A program made the translations under genes and the position numbers. 11,316 nt of DNA. Source: Chitinophagaceae bacterium UBA5175. GTDB taxonomy: Bacteria; Bacteroidota; Bacteroidia; Chitinophagales; Chitinophagaceae. Below, one piece after another: positions 1 through 7,267 of this stretch. Numbering within the stretch: the stretch's first letter is position 1; each line of letters begins with the position of its first letter. Location: contig DHWT01000268.1 in NCBI GenBank assembly GCA_002413325.1, positions 12,903 to 24,218 of the forward strand, written 5' to 3'. Under the pieces are notes generated by a model. That model was not told where the DNA came from. It was given only the letters and a program-made list of their open reading frames with translations, and searched no databases.

Positions 1-384
1 CGCGAGATAAAGGAAGTATTTTCCAATTTTTATCCTTTCCTGAAGATTGAGTTTTACCGGAAAGGTCATAAAAAATATGAAGCTTCAGATCTGTCAGACC
101 AGATTGACCCGGACAAGACCCTCGGTGATATTAAGAAAACGCATATTTCCGGAGTTCTGGAGGTTCAGCCTTATTATAAAGTGTCCGAAATAGAAAAGGA
201 ATTTCAGGAACGTTTCAGTCTTTCTGTCCAGGTGTTCAGCAAAGACAATTCCGGATGGAAACAAACTACCGGGATGGACAGCTTTACATTAAAGGAATTG
301 AATGAAATAGGACGGAATTCTTCAGATGAAGTTATCCTGTCAGATTTTGAAGAAGGGTTTAAGGAATTTGGCGGAGAAGCCTGA
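1..384 (+). CDS. Hypothetical protein, 5'-truncated by window edge
   Basis: The frame is open from the first base to a TGA at 382-384, directly followed by TAA, giving 127 visible residues with no start; the gene begins left of the window. The GTG at 181 could only serve as an internal start and is not needed, because the upstream codons read as an ordinary soluble protein (visible start REIKEVFSNFYPFLKIEFYR). The protein is rich in Lys, Glu, Asp and Phe, with no signal peptide, membrane segment or Cys cluster in the visible part, so it is probably cytoplasmic. A small alpha/beta fold is plausible from alternating hydrophobic stretches. I do not recognise the family. It converges on polX with 68 bp between the stops. 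The coding call is fairly secure; the function is unknown. Confidence 0.7.
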   Translation, partial: REIKEVFSNFYPFLKIEFYRKGHKKYEASDLSDQIDPDKTLGDIKKTHISGVLEVQPYYKVSEIEKEFQERFSLSVQVFSKDNSGWKQTTGMDSFTLKELNEIGRNSSDEVILSDFEEGFKEFGGEA

Positions 385-424
385 TAATCCAAAATGTTCT
401 ATTTAAAGGAATGAGCATCCTGTT

Positions 425-444
425 GGCTGGAAGCCGGGATTTTT
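425..444 (+). terminator. Weak terminator-like hairpin
   Basis: GGCT (425-428) and AGCC (432-435) can pair across a 3-base loop, followed a few bases later by five T residues at 440-444. It lies 40 bp past the stop of the truncated + strand gene, in the convergent gap before polX. A four-pair stem is short, so this is only a candidate. Confidence 0.2.
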
Positions 445-452
445 AAGGAAAA

Positions 453-2246
453 TCAGGGGTGGACAGTTTTTTTTGGCTGTCGGCGTATAACTGTTTTTCG
501 GTTTTTAAAGGCTGTGACAGCCTCCCAGGATTGTGTATTTAAAATATGGTGCTTCGTGCACCAGCCCCGCCTGGCAATGGAAACCCCCATCTCCATAAAA
601 TCGTACTGGCTCAGCATATGGGCATCCGTACTGATCGTAAGGGTAACACCCTGCCGGATGGCTTCCCTCACCAGGTCATCTTTCAGATCCAGCCTTTCTG
701 GCTGGGCATTGATTTCAACAGCCGTTCCGGTTTCCCTGAGTTTTTTAAATAATTTATTCCATTCAACCGGGTAAGCTTCCCGTTTCCCGATCAGTCTGCC
801 GCTGGGATGTCCTATGCAGTGAACAGCCGGATGCTCACAGGCCTTTATGAATCTTTCGGTATTGTCTTTGCTAAAGCCGGAATGTATGGACGCTGTAACC
901 CATTCAAACCGGCTGAGTACATCATCCGGCAGGTCTAAACTACCGTCAGCAAGAATATCCAGTTCCACGCCTTTTTTTATAAAATCCCTGCCGAGTTTTT
1001 CATTGATCAGATCTATTTCCCGGAACTGTTTTTTGAAATCATCCGGCTGCAATCCTCCCGCCACCCGCTGGCTGGGTGAATGATCCGTTATGACGATGTA
1101 TTGGTAATGCGGGAACTGTTTTAGAATATACCGGGCCATGGTCTCGATCTTTTCAGAGCCGTCGCTCCACTTACTATGCATATGGAGATCGCCCTTCATA
1201 TCCTTCCCTTCAACCAGTACGGGCAGCTTATGTTCCCTTGCCCGTTCAATTTCTCCTTTTTCTTCCCTGAGTTCCGGGGGAATATACTGCATACCAAACA
1301 AATCGTATATCTCTTCTTCTGTTTGAACTGCCAGCTTCCTGTCCGTTTTCGCGTCGAACACACCATATTCATTCAATTTCCAGTTGTTGGATTTAGCCCA
1401 TGTCCTTAATTTCACGTTATGTTCCCTGGAGCCTGTGAAATAGAGCAGGGCTGCACCGTATTCATCTTCATGAACCAGTCTGATATCTACCTGTGCATGT
1501 CCCTGTTTCAGCAAAAAGCTCAGTTTGGTTTCCCCGCTTGCCAGCACCCTGCCCACCCGGGGTGATTTTAAAACGGTATTCATGATTTTTTTCCAGTCTT
1601 TTCTTTGTGCGCACGCAAGGATATCTATATCGCCAATGGTTTCTTTTCTCCGCCGGAGACTGCCTGCCAGTTCAGCTTTTATCACGCCTTCCGTATTTTT
1701 AACAACAACCAGCAGTTCGTTCCCGATTTCCAGCGCAAAGGACAATAACATTCTGGTATGGCTTTCTTTATACAGCTTCAGCCCTGACAGTAAATTATTT
1801 ATCTTTTTTTCTCCAAAACCTTTCAGCTTTTTTAACCTGCCGCTCTCTATCGCTGCCAGCAATTCTTCCCGGTTGGTAATACCGGATTTTTTAAATAACA
1901 ATTTTACCGTAGCCGGGCCAAATCCGGTTATATCCATCAGCTCAAGTAAACCCTCTGGCACTTTTACTTTTAATTTCTCGTAGGTTTCTATCTTTCCGCT
2001 TTCCAGGTACTCCATGATTTTTTCAGCAATACTTTCACCGATACCACTCAGCTGATCCAGCGATGTAACATCGGTGGCATGAATACTGACATCGTCTTTT
2101 AATCCATGAAGGGTGCGTGAAGCATTTTCGTAAGCGATTTCGCGAAATCGTTCCTTCGCACCCATGTACCGGTAGCAGCCCGCCATACGATGAAAGATAT
2201 CGGCCAGTTCCCGGTTATGGTTTCTGTCCGCAAGGGTCTGTTTCAT
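453..2246 (-). CDS. polX: DNA polymerase X family with PHP exonuclease domain
   Basis: Bacterial PolX: gap-filling DNA polymerase with 3'-5' exonuclease/AP-endonuclease activity, acting in base-excision repair. Numbering is from the preferred ATG at 2246 (597 aa). Helix-hairpin-helix DNA-binding motifs are at about 67-72 (SGIGES), 106-110 (ITGFG) and 141-148 (LKGFGEKK). The nucleotidyltransferase core has GS at 195-196 and catalytic Asp206 and Asp208 (GDIDIL), with the third Asp at 254 (QVDIRL). The PHP domain keeps its metal ligands: His355 and His357 (DLHMHS), His389 (TDH), Glu428, His455, His480, and Asp541/His543 (STDAH). Both activities should be intact. An ATG at 2312 would add 22 residues (619 aa), but they look unlike the family. 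The chosen start places RELADIFHRMAGCYRYMG near the N-terminus, as in other PolX proteins of about 570 aa. It lies downstream of cysQ on the same strand. Confidence 0.95.
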   Translation of the reverse strand: MKQTLADRNHNRELADIFHRMAGCYRYMGAKERFREIAYENASRTLHGLKDDVSIHATDVTSLDQLSGIGESIAEKIMEYLESGKIETYEKLKVKVPEGLLELMDITGFGPATVKLLFKKSGITNREELLAAIESGRLKKLKGFGEKKINNLLSGLKLYKESHTRMLLSFALEIGNELLVVVKNTEGVIKAELAGSLRRRKETIGDIDILACAQRKDWKKIMNTVLKSPRVGRVLASGETKLSFLLKQGHAQVDIRLVHEDEYGAALLYFTGSREHNVKLRTWAKSNNWKLNEYGVFDAKTDRKLAVQTEEEIYDLFGMQYIPPELREEKGEIERAREHKLPVLVEGKDMKGDLHMHSKWSDGSEKIETMARYILKQFPHYQYIVITDHSPSQRVAGGLQPDDFKKQFREIDLINEKLGRDFIKKGVELDILADGSLDLPDDVLSRFEWVTASIHSGFSKDNTERFIKACEHPAVHCIGHPSGRLIGKREAYPVEWNKLFKKLRETGTAVEINAQPERLDLKDDLVREAIRQGVTLTISTDAHMLSQYDFMEMGVSIARRGWCTKHHILNTQSWEAVTAFKNRKTVIRRQPKKTVHP

Positions 2247-2362
2247 TCCCAAAGCAACGCAGCTTCCCGGCATTTTCAAATGAGCAGGGTCATAACCGCT
2301 GTTGACAGTCATCAGTTTATGGTTGTGCCCGTACGAATTTATTTGAATATAATAATTACGAT

Positions 2363-2388
2363 AAATCCCTGCGTTGTGCAGGGGATTT
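2363..2388 (-). terminator. Hairpin between cysQ and polX
   Basis: An inverted repeat pairs 2363-2372 (AAATCCCTGC) with 2378-2388 (GCAGGGGATTT) around a 5-base loop, with one bulged G. It starts 10 bp beyond the cysQ stop on the minus strand, as expected for a terminator or a 3'-end stabilising stem. There is no long U-tract after it on the minus strand, only ATTTAT, so termination may be partial. It also lies in the leader of polX. Confidence 0.35.
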
Positions 2389-2397
2389 CAAGAGGCT

Positions 2398-3177
2398 TTA
2401 AAAAGCAATAAAGAACGGATTGGTCAGGTCGGGCTTATTATACAAAAGCTCTGATTGTAAATCTGTCTGATACACACCCCGGTTCGATGCATTTAAAATG
2501 GCATGTGCCGCGGCGGTGTCCCATTCCATGGTCGATCCGAGTCTTGGATAGATATCGGCCTGGTTTTCCAGGAGCAGCATAAACTTCAACGAACTGCCTA
2601 TCGATATTAGCCTGGCCCCGGGAAATTGATTTATAAATGATGTTGTTTCGGGGGATACATGGGATCTGGACGCAACAACCGTTATGTTTTTTCTTTGCAG
2701 CAGATCCTGGAATTGAATTCTGTCAGCTAAAGGTGGAAAGTGGGTCAGCGTTCCTTTTTCATTCTTATGAACCCCGGTTTCCTTTGAACCCGTATATAAA
2801 CTGTCCTGGCATGGAACATATATCAGGCCGCCGACTGGTTGGTTTCCCTGTATCAGAGCGATATTTACGGTGAACTGGCCGTTTTTATTAATGAATTCCC
2901 TGGTTCCGTCAAGCGGATCTATTAACCAGAAATATTCCCATCGTTTTCTTTCCATAAAATCAACAGGGATCCCTTCTTCAGAAAGAACGGGCAGATTGGT
3001 GCTGACAAGATGTTGGGTGAGGAGGGTATGGGAGTTTTTATCGGCCCGTGTTAGTGGAAATTCGCCTGGCTTCATCTCGGTCAGAAATCTTCCGGAATGA
3101 TAGACTTCCATGATGGCTTTACCTGCTTCCCGCGCGGCATATGCTGCTATTTCCAATAAGTGCCGGATCTCCGCCAT
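2398..3177 (-). CDS. cysQ: 3'(2'),5'-bisphosphate nucleotidase CysQ
   Basis: A 259-aa member of the inositol-monophosphatase superfamily, CysQ branch. The enzyme removes the 3'-phosphate from pAp (and PAPS), a by-product of sulfate assimilation and of RNA degradation, and is Mg-dependent and Li-sensitive in the family. All metal-binding motifs are present: Asp46 (TRADKNS), Glu67-Glu68 (SEEG), Asp87-x-x-Asp90-Gly-Thr (LIDPLDGT at 85-92) and Trp219-Asp220 (MEWDTAAAHAIL). The run after DPLDGT (REFINKNGQFTVNIALI) is typical of CysQ rather than of SuhB. Length is normal and there is no signal peptide, so it is cytoplasmic. The ATG at 3177 begins directly with the expected first helix. It is transcribed toward polX and is divergent from the CapA-like gene. 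No sulfate-assimilation genes are visible nearby. Confidence 0.93.
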   Translation of the reverse strand: MAEIRHLLEIAAYAAREAGKAIMEVYHSGRFLTEMKPGEFPLTRADKNSHTLLTQHLVSTNLPVLSEEGIPVDFMERKRWEYFWLIDPLDGTREFINKNGQFTVNIALIQGNQPVGGLIYVPCQDSLYTGSKETGVHKNEKGTLTHFPPLADRIQFQDLLQRKNITVVASRSHVSPETTSFINQFPGARLISIGSSLKFMLLLENQADIYPRLGSTMEWDTAAAHAILNASNRGVYQTDLQSELLYNKPDLTNPFFIAF

Positions 3178-3423
3178 TTTTTGTACAAAGATGAATTTTA
3201 TAAAGGTAAAAAAAACGATCCCGGGATAGATAACCGGATGTTGCCATTTACCGCCTCAGCCATCCCGTTACCCTGTTTCCTGCCGCAGATCTTTATTTGG
3301 CCGTAACAAATGACCCCGCTTTTTCAAGCTTATCAATTTCAATAATATGACAGAATGACGGCAATTAGCCCATCAGCCATTCCCCATCATTGTTTCCGGC
3401 CTGCAGTTTTCATAACGTTGAAA
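3178..3423. promoter_or_regulatory. Divergent intergenic region, cysQ / capA-like
   Basis: These 246 bp separate the divergent starts of cysQ and the CapA-like gene, so promoters for both should lie here. A perfect 10-bp palindrome ATCCCGGGAT is at 3218-3227. For the + strand, TTTATTTG at 3292-3299 differs by one base from the Bacteroidota -7 pattern TAnnTTTG, but no matching -33 TTG is present at the right distance. Nothing stronger was seen. Confidence 0.3.
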
Positions 3424-4419
3424 ATGGATAATAATAAATTAGTGATAGGCTTAACGGGGGATATCATGATTGGAAGGGGCGTGAATTTAATGATTACTCA
3501 GAAAGGGTATTCGTATATATGGGGAAATACCTTGCCCCTGCTTCTGGGAACGGATCTGAATATCGTGAACCTGGAAACCGCTTTGACCAACAGTAAAAGT
3601 AAGAAGGTCAAAACGTTTAATTTTAAAGCAGGTCCTGATAAGGTCAGATCATTGACCAGGGCGGGTGTAACAGTGGTCAATCTTGCCAACAACCACATAT
3701 TGGATTTTTCTGAAGAAGGGTTAATCGATACGATTCATACACTGAATTCGGCAGGTATAAAATATGCCGGTGCGGGTTTGGATTACGAAGAAGCTGCAAG
3801 ACCTGTTATTCTCAACAGGAACGAAATCATGATCGGAGTATTGGGTTTTACTGATAATGAGCCGGAATGGAAAGCCGGCCCTTCCTGCTGTGGGGTTCAT
3901 TATATTGATATTTCCGTATCAGAAGACCGACACGGGGCGTTGCTCGATATAGCGAAGTTGAAGAAGAAATCGGATATTGTTATAGTCAGCATTCATTGGG
4001 GACCGAACAGAAATGAATTTCCGGAACCTCATTTCATTGATTTTGCGCATGAAATGGTCGAACAGGGGGCAGATATTATTCACGGTCATAGTGCCCACAA
4101 TTTCCAGGGTATAGAAATATATAATCATAAATTAATACTCTATGATACCGGAGATTTCGTGGACGACTATATGGTTGATAGTTATTTTAAAAATGATCAT
4201 TCTTTTTTCTTTAGGGTGGAAGTCAGTAAACAGGGTATTGCAAAGTTGGAGCTCATTCCTGTTTTGATATCGGCCTGCCAGGTGAATCTTTCAACGGCTG
4301 ATGATTTCAAATGGAGTATAGAACGCATGCAATACTTATCAGGTAAATTCGGCACGAACGTCAGTGACCAGGGGGAGGTAGTGGTTGAAAAAAAAGAAGT
4401 CATTTTCAACAGTATATAA
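3424..4419 (+). CDS. CapA/PGA_cap family metallophosphatase-like protein
   Basis: A 331-aa protein of the CapA (poly-gamma-glutamate capsule-type, PGA_cap) family, which has a calcineurin-like metallophosphoesterase fold. Numbering is from the ATG at 3424. Family motifs appear in order: GDIMIGRGVN with Asp13; NLETALT with Asn49 and Glu51; NLANNHILDF with Asn90 and His91; IVSIHWG with His191; GHSAH with His220-222-225 spacing; and LYDTGDFVDDY near 240. The putative metal ligands are therefore kept. An upstream in-frame ATG at 3355 would add 23 residues with no family resemblance and no convincing signal peptide, so 3424 is preferred. CapA of Bacillus is membrane-anchored and works with CapB/CapC/CapE; here there is no anchor and none of those partners. 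A capsule role is thus unlikely, and a cytoplasmic phosphatase or phosphodiesterase is possible. A phosphoribosyltransferase follows after 45 bp. The family call is firm; the substrate is unknown. Confidence 0.88.
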   Translation: MDNNKLVIGLTGDIMIGRGVNLMITQKGYSYIWGNTLPLLLGTDLNIVNLETALTNSKSKKVKTFNFKAGPDKVRSLTRAGVTVVNLANNHILDFSEEGLIDTIHTLNSAGIKYAGAGLDYEEAARPVILNRNEIMIGVLGFTDNEPEWKAGPSCCGVHYIDISVSEDRHGALLDIAKLKKKSDIVIVSIHWGPNRNEFPEPHFIDFAHEMVEQGADIIHGHSAHNFQGIEIYNHKLILYDTGDFVDDYMVDSYFKNDHSFFFRVEVSKQGIAKLELIPVLISACQVNLSTADDFKWSIERMQYLSGKFGTNVSDQGEVVVEKKEVIFNSI

Positions 4420-4464
4420 GAAATATAGATGTGTTTGAAATTAAAGTTTATTAAAATCTAAGCC

Positions 4465-5115
4465 ATGTTTAAAGACAGAAAAGATGCTGCCCTTCAGTTG
4501 GCAAAAGCCCTGGAAGATTACAAGGATAAAAAGGTGGTCGTGCTGGGTATTCCGAGAGGCGGGGTTGAAACGGCTTATTATGTAGCCCGTCATTTACATG
4601 CTGAATTTTCCCTGCTGGTTTCGCGCAAACTGGGTCATCCGGACAATCCGGAATATGCTTTTGGAGCCCTGGCAGAAGATGGTAGTATTTATATTAATCC
4701 TTATGCCAGGGAGGGAATCTCAGAAGAAACGATTAACAGGACGGTCGGAGAACAGAAAAAGGAAATTGAGCGAAGAATAAATATATTACGAAAAGGAAAG
4801 TCTTTTCCTGTGATACATGGTAAAACAGTTATACTGGTAGATGATGGTATCGCTACCGGTGCCACTATTTTCGCCGCTATTGAAATGTGTAAAAAGAGGG
4901 GTGCTGCCCGGATTGTGGTTGCTGCACCGGTTTCCAGTCATAGTATGGATGAAAAACTGATTAATAAAGCGGATGAAGTGATTATACTCCATAAGCCCTA
5001 TAATTTCTTTGCTGTGTCGCAGGTTTACGAAACCTTTAATAATCTTACCGACCAGGCAGCTTTGGAATTCATGGATCGCTGGGAAATGGAGAAAGGTGTT
5101 TTGAAAGAGGACTAG
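4465..5115 (+). CDS. COG1926-type phosphoribosyltransferase
   Basis: A 216-aa type I phosphoribosyltransferase fold protein. The PRPP-binding loop is clear at 122-134 (VILVDDGIATGAT), with the acidic pair Asp126-Asp127. The N-terminal VLGIPRGGVETAYYVA (about 27-41) and the SRKLGHPDNPEYAFGA segment (about 53-68) are typical of the uncharacterised COG1926 group rather than of purine or pyrimidine salvage enzymes. Members of this group are often found in stress or dormancy clusters; the Mycobacterium tuberculosis relative Rv0571c is in the DosR regulon (from memory). The acceptor substrate is unknown. There is no signal peptide, so it is cytoplasmic. It follows the CapA-like gene by 45 bp and is probably co-transcribed. 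It ends 32 bp from the convergent kinase-like gene, whose upstream neighbour encodes a PRPP synthetase that could supply its substrate. Confidence 0.9.
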   Translation: MFKDRKDAALQLAKALEDYKDKKVVVLGIPRGGVETAYYVARHLHAEFSLLVSRKLGHPDNPEYAFGALAEDGSIYINPYAREGISEETINRTVGEQKKEIERRINILRKGKSFPVIHGKTVILVDDGIATGATIFAAIEMCKKRGAARIVVAAPVSSHSMDEKLINKADEVIILHKPYNFFAVSQVYETFNNLTDQAALEFMDRWEMEKGVLKED

Positions 5116-5147
5116 TTCTTAAAAATTGAAACGCAACCGTATAGGGT

Positions 5148-6179
5148 TTAAATATATTTGTTCGCCAACTGCAGGTATCCGTAAGCTTTGTTCAGCCACC
5201 GGGGTTCGTCCTTATAGGCGGGTTCTGTTACATGCCTTGCTACCAGGTATGCCCGCAGAAACGCTTTCTTGGTTTTATAAAAATGGATCAGGGATACGGG
5301 AATCGCGTCATTACTGAAATATTGGTAGTAATCTAAAAACAGTTGCCCTGTAACCGGACTTCCCATCATTTCGCATTCCATATCCAGGAAGGATAATTCT
5401 TCAGCTATGTCCATGATTCTTAAATCCCTGTTGAATTCCAATGCATCAATGATGGCGGGACGGGGATACAAAACGATATGTTCAGGTCTTAAATCTCCAT
5501 GTGCTTCGATAATTCTTCCGTTGGCCATTCTGGTATCCAACAGTGCAGCCTGACTGGTAAGAAAATGGGTCAGATTATTATTAATATGTTCAATGAATTC
5601 AACCGGGAAATGATAAATGGGCATTAATAGTTCTGTACGCGTTGATATAACTTCATCCTGTAATTTCTTCCGGTACAAGGCCGGTTCCATGGTGACAGCG
5701 GGAGCATTTTTATAAAATTCGGTTAAAAGCCGGGCTGCCGCTTTCACTTTTGCTTCATCTGTTGTGTGATGTTTTAAGCCATAATCAAGAAAGTTTTCAT
5801 CGGGTATGCGTTTCATTTTTACCAGCCATTCTACCACCCGTCCTTTTCCTTCTAACTGTAGTTTGTCTGCTTCATTCAGAACAAGCGGTATGATTCCCAT
5901 ATAAATAAACCCGGCCAGTTGTTTATTTAACCGGATTTCTTCCTCGCAATCTTGTAATCTGGCATCCAGTGTCCGGAAATCGAGAAACCGGTATACAACA
6001 GGTTTTTTAAGTTTATATACGAAATCGCCGGCCATGAAAATCCAGGACATGTGGGTTTCTTTTGTTTCCACTTTCAGAACCGGATGTGGATAGGCAAATG
6101 GTTGTTTTAAAAAGGTAACCTTTTCTTTCAGTTTCATTTCTTTTTCAGCTACAGGCAGGACGTCAGTATATTTTGTCAT
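5148..6179 (-). CDS. COG2187 aminoglycoside-phosphotransferase-like kinase
   Basis: A 343-aa protein with the APH/choline-kinase-like fold, COG2187 group. The N-lobe region has TKETHMSWIFMAGDFVYKLKK (about 39-59) and then KPVVYRFLDF, a family signature. The catalytic loop is HGDLRPEHI with His227 and Asp229. The second metal site follows as IIDALEFN with Asp245, then the helix DIAEELSFLDMECEMMG. The residue that is Asn in the HxDxxxxN consensus is His234 here. Many COG2187 proteins carry a C-terminal AAA/zeta-toxin-like P-loop domain (total about 500 aa); this one is the kinase-like half only. The family name does not imply drug resistance; the substrate is unknown. It starts 12 bp after the PRPP synthetase stop on the same strand, so the two are almost certainly co-transcribed and probably functionally linked. 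Confidence 0.85.
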   Translation of the reverse strand: MTKYTDVLPVAEKEMKLKEKVTFLKQPFAYPHPVLKVETKETHMSWIFMAGDFVYKLKKPVVYRFLDFRTLDARLQDCEEEIRLNKQLAGFIYMGIIPLVLNEADKLQLEGKGRVVEWLVKMKRIPDENFLDYGLKHHTTDEAKVKAAARLLTEFYKNAPAVTMEPALYRKKLQDEVISTRTELLMPIYHFPVEFIEHINNNLTHFLTSQAALLDTRMANGRIIEAHGDLRPEHIVLYPRPAIIDALEFNRDLRIMDIAEELSFLDMECEMMGSPVTGQLFLDYYQYFSNDAIPVSLIHFYKTKKAFLRAYLVARHVTEPAYKDEPRWLNKAYGYLQLANKYI

Positions 6180-6191
6180 CAGCGAAAGGAT

Positions 6192-7163
6192 TTATTCATA
6201 AAACAATTCTGTAAGGGAGCCGCTTTCATATATTCTTTTCATGGCTTCTGCAAAAAGCGGGGCCACATTCAATACGGTTAGTTTTTCTTTAATCCGGGTG
6301 TGCTCTAACCGGAAAGGGGGAATGGTATTGGTAATGATTATTTGCTGCAAAGCAGCTGTATGTAATATTTCGTCGGGACGGCCTGTAAAAAGGCCATGTG
6401 TCGCAAAGGCGATCACTTTTTTAGCCCCTGATTTTATGCAGGCGGTTGCGGCCCTTGCCAGCGTGCCGCCGGTGCTGACCAGGTCATCTACAATAATAAC
6501 GGCTTTATCAGTAACATCTCCTGCAATCCGTTCACCTGTTACGACGCCACCACTCCGGTATTTTTCCATATACACAAGAGCCAACTCCCTGCCCAGGTGT
6601 TTTACCATCGTTTGCTGAAATTGTTCTGCTCTTTTAATGCCGCCAAAATCCGGTGACATAATTACCGGGTCCTCTTTTTTCAAAAATGGTAACATATAAT
6701 TCGCGAATACATGTTTCGCTTCCAGGTTTTCTGCCGGAATACGGAATGCATTTTGAAATGCCTGTATATTATGCACATCCATGGTAACTATTCGATCGAT
6801 CCCGGATGCTTCCAGCAAACGGGCTATATATCGGGTAGTCACCGGATCGCGGGGTTTTGTTTTACGGTCCTTCCGTGCATAACATAAATAGGGAATCACG
6901 GCTGTAACACTTTTTGCGGAAGCATCTTTAAGGGCGCCTGTAAAAAAGAGGAGGCGGCAGAGTTTGTCATTCACGCTTAGGGCTTCATCGCTATAAAGCG
7001 AATGAATTACAAATACCTCCTGGTTGCGGACATTTTCGAGGGGCCTGGATTTGTGTTCCCCATCCTCAAATTCCCTTTCTTCATGTGGACTTAATGGTAA
7101 ATGAAGTTCTTTAGCGACCAGCTCACCAAAATTCCTGCTGCTGTTTAAGGCAAAAACTTTCAT
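6192..7163 (-). CDS. Ribose-phosphate pyrophosphokinase (divergent PRPP synthetase)
   Basis: Makes PRPP from ribose-5-phosphate and ATP. The 323-aa length is close to the usual 310-320. Motifs in order: NSSRNFGELVAKEL at the N-terminus; FEDGE at 32-36; the VND and ASAKSVTAVIPYLCYARKDRK block with Arg97, Lys98 and Lys101; MDVHN with Asp129 and His131; SPDFGG at 170-175; and the ribose-phosphate loop VDDLVSTGGT at 225-234. It departs from housekeeping class I enzymes at several places. It has DLVSTGGT instead of DIIDTAGT, MEKYRSGG where class I has the KRRP segment, and DVHNIQAFQNAF instead of DLHAxQIQGFF. I infer an accessory PRPP synthetase rather than the essential prs, and leave the symbol empty. 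It lies between the BON gene (104 bp upstream) and the kinase-like gene (12 bp downstream). Confidence 0.92.
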   Translation of the reverse strand: MKVFALNSSRNFGELVAKELHLPLSPHEEREFEDGEHKSRPLENVRNQEVFVIHSLYSDEALSVNDKLCRLLFFTGALKDASAKSVTAVIPYLCYARKDRKTKPRDPVTTRYIARLLEASGIDRIVTMDVHNIQAFQNAFRIPAENLEAKHVFANYMLPFLKKEDPVIMSPDFGGIKRAEQFQQTMVKHLGRELALVYMEKYRSGGVVTGERIAGDVTDKAVIIVDDLVSTGGTLARAATACIKSGAKKVIAFATHGLFTGRPDEILHTAALQQIIITNTIPPFRLEHTRIKEKLTVLNVAPLFAEAMKRIYESGSLTELFYE

Positions 7164-7240
7164 GTAAAACCTGTTTCAATATTCCGCTTCCTGTTTACTG
7201 TCCGTGCCATATAAGAATTTATAAGTTATGACCCCTGATT

Positions 7241-7254
7241 TGATGCATGCATCA
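7241..7254. promoter_or_regulatory. 14-bp perfect palindrome upstream of PRPP synthetase
   Basis: TGATGCATGCATCA is a perfect 14-bp inverted repeat with no spacer. It lies 13 bp beyond the BON stop and about 78 bp upstream of the PRPP synthetase start, in the only sizeable gap of this minus-strand gene set. It could be an operator for a dimeric regulator or a small hairpin in the transcript. No promoter of the Bacteroidota type was recognised next to it. Confidence 0.35.
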
Positions 7255-7267
7255 CACCGGCCTTATT

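Noticed and set aside
1525..1983. 152-codon open frame on the + strand
   Set aside because: It lies entirely opposite polX, whose motifs are unambiguous; the translation is Ser/Phe/Pro-rich antisense-like sequence with no recognisable domain.
3186..3193. CATCTTTG on the minus strand as a cysQ promoter -7 element
   Set aside because: It resembles TAnnTTTG but has no TTG at the -33 position and would start transcription almost at the cysQ start codon.
3424..4419. Capsule (poly-gamma-glutamate) biosynthesis locus
   Set aside because: No CapB, CapC or CapE-like gene is present and the CapA-like protein lacks a visible membrane anchor.
5148..6179. Aminoglycoside resistance gene
   Set aside because: The COG2187 group shares the fold with APH enzymes but is not known for drug resistance, and there is no mobile element or resistance context.
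6241..6618. 125-codon open frame on the + strand
   Set aside because: It is antisense to the well-supported PRPP synthetase and has no domain or start context of its own.
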